A stretch of 44,267 nucleotides of DNA from a virus. The stretch is taken from positions 1 through 44,267 of IMG/VR virus record IMGVR_UViG_3300032224_000241; one strand, 5' to 3'. The notes under the pieces are model-generated. The model was not told where the DNA came from, searched no databases, and was given only the letters and a program-made list of their open reading frames with translations. Shown here in pieces: positions 25,377 through 32,083 of this stretch. A program made the position numbers and the translations under genes. Position 1 is the stretch's first letter, and every line of letters begins with the position of its first letter.

Positions 25377-25396
25377 CGACACGAAGGGTAATAAAT

Positions 25397-25771
25397 ATGA
25401 ATACAACAATCGATATCCGTGACATCAAGTTCAACCAAGTAATAACAGTTGAACTAAAAAATGGCCAATTCATTACCGGTCATTTTCGTGGCAAAAGTAA
25501 AATCGTGAATAACGATTGCGAAATCACTGACCGCAAAGTTATTAACTTAGCAGCAACAACTGTTGATTCAAAACAACCTGAAGCATCAATTCTTGAAAAC
25601 TTTGCTATCAACTGTTCACAAGTTGTTAGATATTCAGTGAACGAAGAATATGCTGACAAAGTCAAGAAGGCTATGTGGCAACGATCATTAGATCAAGTTG
25701 CTGATTCATTAAACAAAATTGACTGGTCAAAACTTGACGAGTCATTGATAACAAAAGAGGTGGAAGCATAA
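25397..25771 (+). CDS. First early protein, possible Sm-like barrel
   Basis: The 124-residue protein is not recognised with certainty. Residues 12-46 read NQVITVELKNGQFITGHFRGK..VNNDCE, and the pattern of strands and LKNG turn recalls the Sm1 motif of LSm/Hfq-type RNA-binding barrels. The second motif is weak (SQVVRYSV near 73-80). The C-terminal 40 residues are helical and charged. It is the first gene after the structured leader and has the GAAGGGTAA site. An RNA-binding role would fit the structured RNAs around it, but this rests on pattern only. Stop overlaps the next start (TAATG). Confidence 0.65.
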   Translation: MNTTIDIRDIKFNQVITVELKNGQFITGHFRGKSKIVNNDCEITDRKVINLAATTVDSKQPEASILENFAINCSQVVRYSVNEEYADKVKKAMWQRSLDQVADSLNKIDWSKLDESLITKEVEA

Positions 25772-25950
25772 TGAAAACTTACGAAGTAGTTTATCAAGTC
25801 AAAGCAGTTATCACTGCTAACAGTAAAGAAAGAGCAACTGCCGAAGTTAGTCATGCGTTCTGGGACGCAGATCGCGGTATGGCAAATTTCGCTGTCTATG
25901 AAGTTGAAGAAAAATCAATGAAAATAACAGAAAGGGAACTTAGTCTATGA
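25771..25950 (+). CDS. Small early protein of unknown function
   Basis: The 59-residue protein (MKTYEVVYQVKAVITANSKERATAEV...) has a strand-helix-strand look similar to the small ferredoxin-like or dodecin-like early proteins of phages. It is coupled on both sides, starting at TAATG and ending at ATGA. The codon use matches its neighbours. Function unknown. Confidence 0.7.
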   Translation: MKTYEVVYQVKAVITANSKERATAEVSHAFWDADRGMANFAVYEVEEKSMKITERELSL

Positions 25951-26201
25951 CTACTTCAACACAATTGATTAAATGGCGTGGCAATCCGCAACGCAACAAA
26001 CAGTCTGACCGGCAATGCTATGACTGCGGTTATTTCTTTACAACCAAAGTTGATTTGATGTTGCATGCCGATTTTCACCGAGGCGAACGAGTTGTTCGTG
26101 AAACTGCTTGCATCTGTGGTGAAATGTACGATGTCCGTATGGGTAATTGCACCTACTGTAATCGTGTTCATTCTGCTGGCTGGACATTAGATTCTAACTA
26201 A
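25947..26201 (+). CDS. Classical C2H2 zinc finger plus zinc ribbon protein
   Basis: The 84-residue protein contains a canonical C2H2 finger, C24-x2-C27-x12-H40-x3-H44, with the hydrophobic positions of TFIIIA-type fingers. A zinc ribbon of C55-x-C57 and C68-x2-C71 follows. Such fingers are uncommon in bacteria but occur in phage and Ros-like regulators. It probably binds nucleic acid. It begins in an ATGA overlap with the previous gene. A structured intergenic region follows. Confidence 0.75.
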   Translation: MTTSTQLIKWRGNPQRNKQSDRQCYDCGYFFTTKVDLMLHADFHRGERVVRETACICGEMYDVRMGNCTYCNRVHSAGWTLDSN

Positions 26202-26212
26202 TTTATGGCGAA

Positions 26213-26289
26213 ACCGTGCTTCCGTCAGCACGGTCTATCGGTAAATGCCGGTACTGACGAGCCAATCGTTAGAAAAACATGAAGGGTAA
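26213..26289 (+). promoter_or_regulatory. Second early leader: hairpins plus GAAGGGTAA
   Basis: An 8-bp perfect hairpin ACCGTGCT (26213-26220) pairs with AGCACGGT (26227-26234). CTGACGA (26254-26260) can pair with TCGTTAG (26266-26272). The block ACTGACGAGCC...CGT-AG...GAAGGGTAA (26253-26289) copies 25359-25391 of the first leader, with a G-T pair and a longer loop in place of the perfect stem. This suggests a maintained RNA structure ahead of two early units. Confidence 0.65.
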
Positions 26290-26292
26290 ATC

Positions 26293-26745
26293 ATGACAAC
26301 AGAAACACAATATAACGAACCAACAGTAGAAGCAATTGCTGAGGAATTCGTTAAAGATAACACTACCTCTGAGATAGTAAAAGAGTTAGTTAAGTACAGC
26401 AATTCAGTTGATTCATTACGAAGCAACCTTGAATATGAAAGAAATCGCAATACAGCCTTGGCTAATAAATTAGATATAGTCAAGAATTTCATCACCGAGC
26501 ATGTTAAAGATGACGAACCTGCTTCTGTTGATGAACTGAAAGAACTAGCAGCCGAACTTGACTTCACTCTAACTAAACGAGTCACAGTTGAATTCACAGT
26601 CACATACAACTTGACTATTGAATGTGATTTAGATGAAGAAGTTACCGATAATGACTTCCGCGTTAATATGGATTACAACGGAGTTGGTGAAGTGTATGAC
26701 GAAAACGAAGACTGGTCTGAAATCACGATTGAAGACGAGGATTAA
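26293..26745 (+). CDS. Acidic coiled-coil early protein
   Basis: The 150-residue acidic protein has a helical N-terminal part, a likely coiled coil (SLRSNLEYERNRNTALANKLDIVKNF near 48-73), then a beta-type region (KRVTVEFTVTYNLTIECDLDEE) and an acidic end. I do not recognise the family; similar coil-plus-strand proteins occur in actinophage early regions. GAAGGGTAAATC precedes the ATG. Next gene follows after two bases. Confidence 0.65.
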   Translation: MTTETQYNEPTVEAIAEEFVKDNTTSEIVKELVKYSNSVDSLRSNLEYERNRNTALANKLDIVKNFITEHVKDDEPASVDELKELAAELDFTLTKRVTVEFTVTYNLTIECDLDEEVTDNDFRVNMDYNGVGEVYDENEDWSEITIEDED

Positions 26746-26747
26746 TT

Positions 26748-26966
26748 ATGAGTCCCGTATTTGTTTTCAATAAAGACTGGTTAATTTGTTATTGTGGCAA
26801 CGAACCACACATGTCAGGTTTCTATGCCTGCAATAAAGACGGAAATAAACAACACGACGAATTGGGTAGCCCGACTGATGATTGGTCGGGCACTCATTAT
26901 TACTGCGCTGATTGTGCGTTAGTAATCAATATGAAAAAGAAAACTACTAGAAGGGTAAGCGCATGA
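26748..26966 (+). CDS. Small zinc-binding early protein
   Basis: The 72-residue protein has cysteines in C14-x-C16 (CYCGNEPHMSGFYAC) and later C53-x2-C56 (YYCADC), with His residues nearby (PHM, THY). This suggests one zinc site. The C-terminus is basic (KKKTTRRVSA). It overlaps the next start by four bases. Function unknown; a nucleic-acid-binding or host-takeover role is plausible. Confidence 0.65.
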   Translation: MSPVFVFNKDWLICYCGNEPHMSGFYACNKDGNKQHDELGSPTDDWSGTHYYCADCALVINMKKKTTRRVSA

Positions 26967-27169
26967 AATCAATCAAACACTCTATAAAGTTAGAAACTTT
27001 ATTAGATGAAAACAGTGAAGTAGGTATGCAGATGTTGGCACTACCTGCTGCGACTAGAAACGCAATGCTCAATCAAATGGTCAATGACCTGCTAGTTCCA
27101 AGAATCGAGCCAATTCTTGAAGAACTAAATCAACATGGCTCTTATGCAATACTAAAAGTGAGGCAATAA
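26963..27169 (+). CDS. Small helical early protein
   Basis: The 68-residue protein (MKSIKHSIKLETLLDENSEVGMQMLALP...) is all helix in appearance, with LPAATRNAMLNQMVNDLLVP in the middle. It has no recognised domain. The GAAGGGTAAGCGC element precedes the ATG, and the stop overlaps the next start (TAATG). Confidence 0.62.
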   Translation: MKSIKHSIKLETLLDENSEVGMQMLALPAATRNAMLNQMVNDLLVPRIEPILEELNQHGSYAILKVRQ

Positions 27170-27432
27170 TGTTAAATACAGAAACAGATAGTTATGTAGT
27201 TCTATCTCCTGGTGGCCATTATCACGATTGGGCTACTAAATGCACAATGATCAAATCAAACCAATATGCTGTTATGCGGTTTTCTGCATATACAAAATGG
27301 TTCAACACGGCACGATGGGCTAAATCAAATAAAGAAATAGCACTAGCACTACCGGCACCAGCATTCGTTGGCGATACTTACGCAATTGCGCAAGATATGG
27401 CTGACGAGTTAAACCAACCAATGAAAGGGTAA
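27169..27432 (+). CDS. Early protein of unknown function
   Basis: The 87-residue protein has a mixed pattern (YVVLSPGGHYHDWATKCTMIKSNQYAVMRFSAYTKWF) rich in aromatic residues, with a C-terminal helix. The strand-rich first half could be a small barrel. It starts at a TAATG overlap and its stop is only four bases from the next ATG. No family is recognised. Confidence 0.62.
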   Translation: MLNTETDSYVVLSPGGHYHDWATKCTMIKSNQYAVMRFSAYTKWFNTARWAKSNKEIALALPAPAFVGDTYAIAQDMADELNQPMKG

Positions 27433-27436
27433 ATAA

Positions 27437-28423
27437 ATGGCACATAACATAGAAGAATTCGCAGACGGAAGTTCTGCGTTCTTTTCAGCAAGGGAAGTTG
27501 CTTGGCACAAACTAGGCACAATAACTCCTGACGCATTGACAGCAAAAGATGCGTTGAAAACTGCACAATTAGATTGGGTAGTCAAAGTGACTGAACAACC
27601 TATTTACAGCAAAGTTGATGACAAAACAATGCAACTCGATGACAAGTATCTAACATATCGTGATCACCCAAAGACAGGATTATCTGCTTTAGGTGTTGTC
27701 GGTAATCGTTATACACCTATTCAAAACTTAGAGGCATTTGATTTCTTGAATCATATAGCCGACGAGTCAGGTGCTTCATTTGAAACTGCTGGTTCGCTGA
27801 ATGGTGGCGCACGAGTATTCATGACTATGAAATTCCCCGAGTCAATGAAGTTAGCAAGCGGTCAAGATGTAATTGATAATTACATCATGGCTGTTAATAG
27901 TCATGACGGCTCATCTTCTTTCACCGTAGCCGTAACACCCATTCGTGCTGTATGTACTAATACAGTTCGCTTAGCACTTAATTCAGCCGTATCAAAACTT
28001 TCGTTGAAGCATACTGCTGGTGCTAGTGCCAAAGTTCAACAAGCACGCGAAACTCTAGGTATTGTGTTTAAGTATCAAGAGGAATTCGAGAAAGAAGTTG
28101 AACGCTTACTATCTGAGAAGTTCACAGATACGCAATACAAGAAGTTCGTTGAGGCACTTATTCCAGAGCCAAAAGACGATTCAACAACACGCAAAGAAAA
28201 TTCAGTCGAGAAGGTTCGCTCTGAATTGATGGGATTGTGGAAAGCGCCTACGCAAGCCATAGTAGCAAATACTAAGTGGGCTGCTTACAATGCTGTTGTC
28301 GAATACTCTGACTGGGTCAAACCAGTTCGTGGTGGCGAAGATAAGCAAGAACTTCGTGCTGAAAAAATCATTCTAGGCAATAGTGAGAAGTTGAAGCAGA
28401 AAGCACAACTTCTTCTAGCCTAG
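27437..28423 (+). CDS. DUF932 / phage-plasmid-like protein
   Basis: The 328-residue protein matches DUF932 (the phage/plasmid-like family TIGR03299). It opens ADGSSAFFSAREVAWHKLG near 9-27 and has YRDHPKTGLSALGVVGNRYTPIQN near 73-96, the internal FTVAVTPIRAVCTNTVRLAL near 161-180 and a long C-terminal helical part. It is widespread in phages and plasmids and of unknown function, with a suspected role in DNA metabolism or host defence evasion. GAAAGGGTAAATAA precedes the ATG, the longest match to the loop complement of the late hairpin (12 bases). Confidence 0.9.
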   Translation: MAHNIEEFADGSSAFFSAREVAWHKLGTITPDALTAKDALKTAQLDWVVKVTEQPIYSKVDDKTMQLDDKYLTYRDHPKTGLSALGVVGNRYTPIQNLEAFDFLNHIADESGASFETAGSLNGGARVFMTMKFPESMKLASGQDVIDNYIMAVNSHDGSSSFTVAVTPIRAVCTNTVRLALNSAVSKLSLKHTAGASAKVQQARETLGIVFKYQEEFEKEVERLLSEKFTDTQYKKFVEALIPEPKDDSTTRKENSVEKVRSELMGLWKAPTQAIVANTKWAAYNAVVEYSDWVKPVRGGEDKQELRAEKIILGNSEKLKQKAQLLLA

Positions 28424-28451
28424 TTGCTAATCCTGTTTGTTTAACAATTCC

Positions 28452-28591
28452 TGTGCGCCTCTTATAGTGATTCATTTATGCGGTCTAACCCTTTACCCGA
28501 CCCAATAATGAAAACCGCTCTAATAGGCGCACAAGGCTTCTAAATGAACGGCGAAAACTGACCGCGAGCCTGACTTGATTAGGCAGGGTCA
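28452..28591 (+). ncRNA. Candidate structured RNA with pseudoknot pairing
   Basis: Helix A is TGTGCGCCT (28452-28460) with AGGCGCACA (28525-28533). Helix B is TTCATTTA (28471-28478) with TAAATGAA (28541-28548) and crosses helix A as a pseudoknot or alternative fold. Helix C is GCGGT (28480-28484) with ACCGC (28514-28518), or alternatively ACCGC at 28561-28565. Helix D is TGACC (28559-28563) with GGTCA (28587-28591) around GCCT/AGGC. The loop of C contains TTTACCC (28492-28498), complementary to GGGTAAA of early ribosome sites. No gene fits here. Confidence 0.6.
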
Positions 28592-28602
28592 AACTGTAAA
28601 AT
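28575..28602 (+). promoter_or_regulatory. Candidate internal early promoter
   Basis: TTGATT (28575-28580) and TAAAAT (28597-28602) are spaced by 16 bases, the same spacing as the first early promoter. It lies at the end of the structured intergenic region. A small hairpin ATGAAG (28608-28613) with CTTCAT (28623-28628) follows, then the gene at 28648. Confidence 0.4.
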
Positions 28603-28647
28603 AAGACATGAAGTCAAAGTGGCTTCATAAATTAACGGAAGGTATAT

Positions 28648-28827
28648 ATGGCGAAGGCAACAAAACTAAACGGCTCATCACGCAATCTATGTGATGGTTC
28701 ATTACAAGAATCACCATACGAAGCAGGAACTAAAAATGCTTGCATAGTTTGCGGACGAATGACTACTACAAAACGCGAAGGTGTACAGCGTCGTCATACT
28801 GCTAAAAAAATAAAACAGGAAGCATAA
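28648..28827 (+). CDS. Small basic cysteine protein
   Basis: The 59-residue basic protein (MAKATKLNGSSRNLCDGSL...) has C15 and a pair C32-x2-C35 (ACIVCGR) in a context like a half zinc ribbon. It ends KKIKQEA. It is preceded by ACGGAAGGTATAT, a variant of the early ribosome element lacking one G. Such small basic zinc-ribbon proteins are frequent in actinophage early regions. Function unknown. Confidence 0.65.
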   Translation: MAKATKLNGSSRNLCDGSLQESPYEAGTKNACIVCGRMTTTKREGVQRRHTAKKIKQEA

Positions 28828-28851
28828 CAAACTAACGGAAGGGTAATAAAA

Positions 28852-29091
28852 ATGCTGTTTATGATCGGTTCATTCATTGTTAGTGGCTTAGTCGGCACAC
28901 TAATAGCGCTACGCCTTATGGCTATTGATGCACAAGAACATGGAACTAAATTAACTGTTCGTGGTCGCATAGTTGTAGGGGTTGCTATCGGATTAGGAAT
29001 TGCTTTATTCATAGTCCTAGTCAATGGCATGTGGTGGGATTGCACTATTTACGATAGTGGTTCTGCCTGTCATTTCACTTGGGGGTATTAA
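28852..29091 (+). CDS. Two-pass small membrane protein
   Basis: The 79-residue protein has two hydrophobic segments (MLFMIGSFIVSGLVGTLIALRL and GRIVVGVAIGLGIALFIVLV) joined by a short basic loop. The tail has two cysteines (DCTIYDSGSAC). It is an early membrane protein, perhaps for superinfection exclusion or membrane modification; nothing in it decides this. It has the GAAGGGTAATAAAA site. Its stop overlaps the next start (TAATG). Confidence 0.65.
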   Translation: MLFMIGSFIVSGLVGTLIALRLMAIDAQEHGTKLTVRGRIVVGVAIGLGIALFIVLVNGMWWDCTIYDSGSACHFTWGY

Positions 29092-29750
29092 TGCAAACAT
29101 TCATGCCTGATAGTGATTTCAAAGGAGTTGCTAAGTCGCTTGATAATAAGCGACTTGGCAAACAAAGAGTTGAGGCTTATCAAATACTCAATGCTTTAAC
29201 TGGCAAATCAAAAGGTTGGATTCATCACCCTGCTACAAGAATGTGGCGTGGTTATGAATGGCAACTTGCTAATTACGGCCATGAAATATGCCGGGAATGG
29301 ATTGCTAGAGGATTTCAAGATTCTTTAGCGCCAGACTTTTGGAACTTCATGGAACAAAACACGCCATGTCATAAACCTTGGTGGGTTAATAATCGCGCAT
29401 TACAACTTACACACCAATCTAATTTGTTAAGAAAAGATTGGACTTACTACTCTAAATACTTCCGAGTACCTGATGACCTACCTTACATATGGCCATTAGA
29501 TGACGAGCAAGCATTTTGGTGTGGTGACCTACGAGAAAGGAATGGAACTGAATTGCTACCAAACGGAATAGTGTATTTGACTTCAAAACAGGTGGCTGAG
29601 TTATTAGGTGTATCACCTAAAACTATTAGTGCTTACAAAGCGCGTGGTCAAATGCCCGAGCCTGACCGTGAATACGGCAGGACACCATTGTGGAAACATT
29701 CCACGATTCAAGAGTGGCGCAAAGATTTACGCACTCCAATTATCAAATAA
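29091..29750 (+). CDS. MSMEG_6728-like protein fused to MerR-type HTH
   Basis: Residues 1-125 match MSMEG_6728-family proteins, which I recall as pyrimidine-dimer-glycosylase related. The match covers MQTFMPDSDF, SLDNKRLGKQRVEAYQIL near 16-33, HHPATRMWRGYEWQLANYG near 45-63 and CREWIARGF. Residues 160-210 add an excisionase/MerR-type HTH (LTSKQVAELLGVSPKTIS near 163-180 and PLWKHSTIQEW). The N-terminal part would act on DNA and the HTH would recruit it. ATG 29091 at a TAATG overlap is preferred over the in-frame TTG at 29079. This fusion is unusual to my knowledge. Confidence 0.72.
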   Translation: MQTFMPDSDFKGVAKSLDNKRLGKQRVEAYQILNALTGKSKGWIHHPATRMWRGYEWQLANYGHEICREWIARGFQDSLAPDFWNFMEQNTPCHKPWWVNNRALQLTHQSNLLRKDWTYYSKYFRVPDDLPYIWPLDDEQAFWCGDLRERNGTELLPNGIVYLTSKQVAELLGVSPKTISAYKARGQMPEPDREYGRTPLWKHSTIQEWRKDLRTPIIK

Positions 29751-29764
29751 CGGAAGGAAGGGTA

Positions 29765-29944
29765 ATGAAACCAATTCATGTATATAAGTTAGCGGTATAT
29801 CTGAAAGATGATGCCGAAGACTTGAATGCTGAAGAAATACAAGAAGCAATAAAAACTGAACTTGATGGCACTTATTATTTAAGTGTATTTGAAGTTGAGT
29901 GGCAAGGCGTAATTAGAACAGATGCGATCAGCCATGAAGAATAG
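29765..29944 (+). CDS. Small acidic early protein
   Basis: The 59-residue acidic protein (MKPIHVYKLAVYLKDDAEDLNAEEIQ...) has a beta-alpha-beta appearance with a Glu-rich helix. ATG 29765 is decided by the element GAAGGGTAATG whose last A is the start codon A; an in-frame upstream ATG at 29690 lies in the previous gene and lacks a site. Function unknown. Confidence 0.68.
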   Translation: MKPIHVYKLAVYLKDDAEDLNAEEIQEAIKTELDGTYYLSVFEVEWQGVIRTDAISHEE

Positions 29945-30062
29945 ACCTGATTGGTTAAATATCATGGAAAAAATCGCTACCGAAAAACTTGCAGAAGTCC
30001 TGCAAGAAATAGAAGAAGAAGGGGAAGGCAATAATGAGTACATCACTAGCAATAACGAATGA
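29934..30062 (+). CDS. Tiny coupled ORF before RecT
   Basis: The 42-residue frame (MKNRPDWLNIMEKIATEKL...) overlaps the previous gene by 11 bases and the RecT gene by 29. It is helical and acidic (EEEGEG). It has no ribosome site, so expression would depend on coupling. The GAAGGGGAAGGCA in its end is the RecT ribosome site. Moderate doubt remains. Confidence 0.45.
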   Translation: MKNRPDWLNIMEKIATEKLAEVLQEIEEEGEGNNEYITSNNE

Positions 30063-30813
30063 TCAAACCTATTGGTCACCACAACAACTATCAGCGTTGA
30101 AATCATTAGGATTGTCGCAAGCCGATTCAGGTGATTTAGCGTTCTTTTTTCACCAAGCACAACGGACTGGGTTAGATCCATTTGCTCGTCAGATTTATAT
30201 GATAAATCGTGGCGGAAGATGGGGCATTCAAACCAGTATTGATGGCTTTCGTATTATCGCTCAACGAAGTGGTCAATATGCTGGACAGACTGCGCCTTAT
30301 TGGTGCGGAGATGATGGTGTTTGGAAAGATGTATGGCTTTCTAATACGCCACCAGTAGCAGCAAAAATCGGTGTTTATCGTCAAAACTTTGCTGAGGCAA
30401 CTTGGGCAGTTGCTCGTTGGGAATCTTATGCTGTATTGAATAATCCAATATGGAAAAAGATGCCCGATGTTATGTTGGCAAAGTGTGCTGAATCATTAGC
30501 ACTACGCAAGGCTTTTCCTAATGATTTGTCAGGTATTTACACTGATGAAGAAATGAGCCAAGTTGATGTGTCGGTAGAAGATAAAGTCAAACCCAAGAAG
30601 GTTGATTTACAGATACCGGCAAAAGAGCCAATAGATACAACTGGTGTTGATTGGGAATCATTAGCCCAAGCAATAGAAAACCTATCCGACAAAGACGCAG
30701 TCAAAAGAATGTGGAATGCTCGGAAAGAAATGCTTGACGCAGTTATCCCCGACAGTAATCCCCCTACTACCCTGCGTGAAGTGCTGATACAGAAAGTTGC
30801 CGCACTAGCATAA
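30034..30813 (+). CDS. bet: RecT/Bet-family single-strand annealing protein
   Basis: The 259-residue protein matches phage Bet/RecT recombinases in its N-terminal 180 residues: FFHQAQRTGLDPFARQIYM near 38-56, GGRWGIQTSIDGFRIIAQRSGQYAG near 60-84, and the C-terminal core PDVMLAKCAESLALRKAFPNDLSGIYTDEEM near 144-174. It anneals single strands during phage recombination and repair. The C-terminal 80 residues are acidic and low-complexity. Partners in the same unit are a Cas4/RecB-like nuclease (32885), SSB (36491) and RusA (35229). Confidence 0.92.
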   Translation: MSTSLAITNDQTYWSPQQLSALKSLGLSQADSGDLAFFFHQAQRTGLDPFARQIYMINRGGRWGIQTSIDGFRIIAQRSGQYAGQTAPYWCGDDGVWKDVWLSNTPPVAAKIGVYRQNFAEATWAVARWESYAVLNNPIWKKMPDVMLAKCAESLALRKAFPNDLSGIYTDEEMSQVDVSVEDKVKPKKVDLQIPAKEPIDTTGVDWESLAQAIENLSDKDAVKRMWNARKEMLDAVIPDSNPPTTLREVLIQKVAALA

Positions 30814-30977
30814 TGACAAGAATAATCAATCCATTAGTGGCTGACTACATGGTCAAGTCATCTAAAAAATTATTCAATGCGGCAACTAGTGGTGACCCTG
30901 AATTAGCAGAGGCAACTTTGCTTAATATCAGGGCATCAATTGACAGTTATATCCTAGCCATAAAAGATGAAGGGTAA
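30813..30977 (+). CDS. Small helical protein after RecT
   Basis: The 54-residue protein (MTRIINPLVADYMVKSSKKLFNAATSGD...) is helical with a TPR-like short core (DPELAEATLLNIRASIDSYI). It starts in a TAATG overlap with RecT and ends in the GAAGGGTAA of the next gene, whose TAA is its stop. Unknown function; coupling to RecT suggests a recombination accessory. Confidence 0.65.
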   Translation: MTRIINPLVADYMVKSSKKLFNAATSGDPELAEATLLNIRASIDSYILAIKDEG

Positions 30978-30979
30978 TC

Positions 30980-31552
30980 ATGAAACTTATGGAAGATAAA
31001 TGCTTTTGGTGCGGAACTCGCATCACAAGACCAAGCAATAATATGTTATGGGTATGTGACTATGAATCTACACATTGTGAAGATCACCCAGTCGCATACA
31101 ATTTGATGGACTTGACTAAGACTGACGAGTGGGCGCCTCATCAGTCTAGGAAAGATGTATTTCAAATAATAAGACAAAATCATTACATCACTAAAGCGCA
31201 ACGAAGCGGTAAATACATACGCGGAATTGACGATAATGTTGTGATGATTAGCAACAAAGCAAGAAGCACTAGTCGTAAGTCTGCGGAAAAGGTATTACCA
31301 AATACCGGCACTATACGCAGACTGGTTTATGACACGATTGCTGCTAACAATGATAAAGGATATACCGATTACGAATTAGAAACGGTATTAAAGGGCAGTC
31401 ATCAAACAATATCAGCAAGTAGGCGCACATTAGTTTTGGACGGCTTCTTGATTGATTCAGGCAAGACACGCATAAATCAAAACGGAAACGATTGTATTGT
31501 GTGGATCACTGCTGATGAGTTTAGCAACGGAATGCTGTTTGCTAATGTCTAA
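30980..31552 (+). CDS. Zinc-finger plus winged-helix protein
   Basis: The 190-residue protein has an N-terminal zinc site (C8-x2-C11, then CDYESTHCEDH near 26-36). A C-terminal winged helix occupies residues 109-175 (TGTIRRLVYDTIAANNDKGYTDYELETVLKGSHQTISASRRTL to GFLIDSG). The winged helix is common in actinophage early genes. It is probably a DNA-binding regulator or replication accessory. It uses the GAAGGGTAATC site. It overlaps the next start by eight bases. Confidence 0.72.
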   Translation: MKLMEDKCFWCGTRITRPSNNMLWVCDYESTHCEDHPVAYNLMDLTKTDEWAPHQSRKDVFQIIRQNHYITKAQRSGKYIRGIDDNVVMISNKARSTSRKSAEKVLPNTGTIRRLVYDTIAANNDKGYTDYELETVLKGSHQTISASRRTLVLDGFLIDSGKTRINQNGNDCIVWITADEFSNGMLFANV

Positions 31553-31721
31553 AGAATACTCATGGAAAGATGGGTGGGCATTAAGTTATCCTCACCCATT
31601 ACCTGAGCCACCTAAACAAATACAACGCGAAACGATTTTTCGTTGTTCTTGCACAGGTAATTATGTAGAAATAAACCGCGAGTGTTCGCTATGCGGTCAG
31701 ACTATGAAAGGAAGCGCATGA
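31545..31721 (+). CDS. Small zinc-ribbon early protein
   Basis: The 58-residue protein (MSKEYSWKDGWALSYPHPLPEPPKQI...) ends with a zinc ribbon of C-x-C and C-x2-C (FRCSCTGNY and RECSLCGQT). ATG 31545, inside the end of the previous gene, is chosen because upstream in-frame ATGs would give a Cys/Leu-rich extension. It ends in an ATGA overlap. Function unknown. Confidence 0.65.
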   Translation: MSKEYSWKDGWALSYPHPLPEPPKQIQRETIFRCSCTGNYVEINRECSLCGQTMKGSA

Positions 31722-32065
31722 CAATAACACCTGAAAAAGTAGAAACACGACTATACGAATTGAGCAAAGAAATTGATTCTGCTCATGACGAATTGGTCGC
31801 TGCTGAAAAGAAATATCACACCGATAAAGCAGTTTTTGAGATAGCGATTGCTAGATCAAGAATTCATATTGGTATGAATAATCAAAAACTTCGAGTAGGT
31901 GATATCGCAGATAAAGCATTACTAGAAGTTGAAAAAGAATGGGTTGATTTACAAACTGCAGAAGCGTTAGTTAAAGCCGCAAGAGGTAATGCTGCTCGCG
32001 TAAGAACTCAAGTAGATATCGCTCGTTCAATCGGAACGAGTGTTCGTGCCTCTTTAGAGGTATAG
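31718..32065 (+). CDS. Coiled-coil early protein
   Basis: The 115-residue protein is almost entirely helical with a heptad-like pattern (VETRLYELSKEIDSAHDELVAAEKKY near 9-34 and LEVEKEWVDLQTAEALVKAARGNAARV near 69-95). It resembles small phage proteins of unknown role that bind RecT or SSB partners. ATG 31718 is supported by AAAGGAAGCGC and the ATGA overlap with the previous gene. Confidence 0.7.
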   Translation: MTITPEKVETRLYELSKEIDSAHDELVAAEKKYHTDKAVFEIAIARSRIHIGMNNQKLRVGDIADKALLEVEKEWVDLQTAEALVKAARGNAARVRTQVDIARSIGTSVRASLEV

Positions 32066-32083
32066 TAGATAAGGAAGGGTAAA

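Larger units (their letters stand above)
24812..25396. other. Gene-free structured region before the early genes
   Basis: This stretch of about 585 bases has no convincing gene. It contains a promoter-like sequence (24901-24928) and several hairpins: CGCC-GAAA-GGCG at 24842-24853; GAGTTTT (24947-24953) with AAAACTC (24971-24977); AGGAAGT (25022-25028) with ACTTCTT (25046-25052) closing over TCCCTAGGGA; and the three tandem hairpins listed separately. CCTCGGGG (24892-24899) can also pair with CCCCGAGG (24960-24967). It may be a long leader, a non-coding RNA or a replication origin. G+C content looks higher than in the genes around it. Confidence 0.6.
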
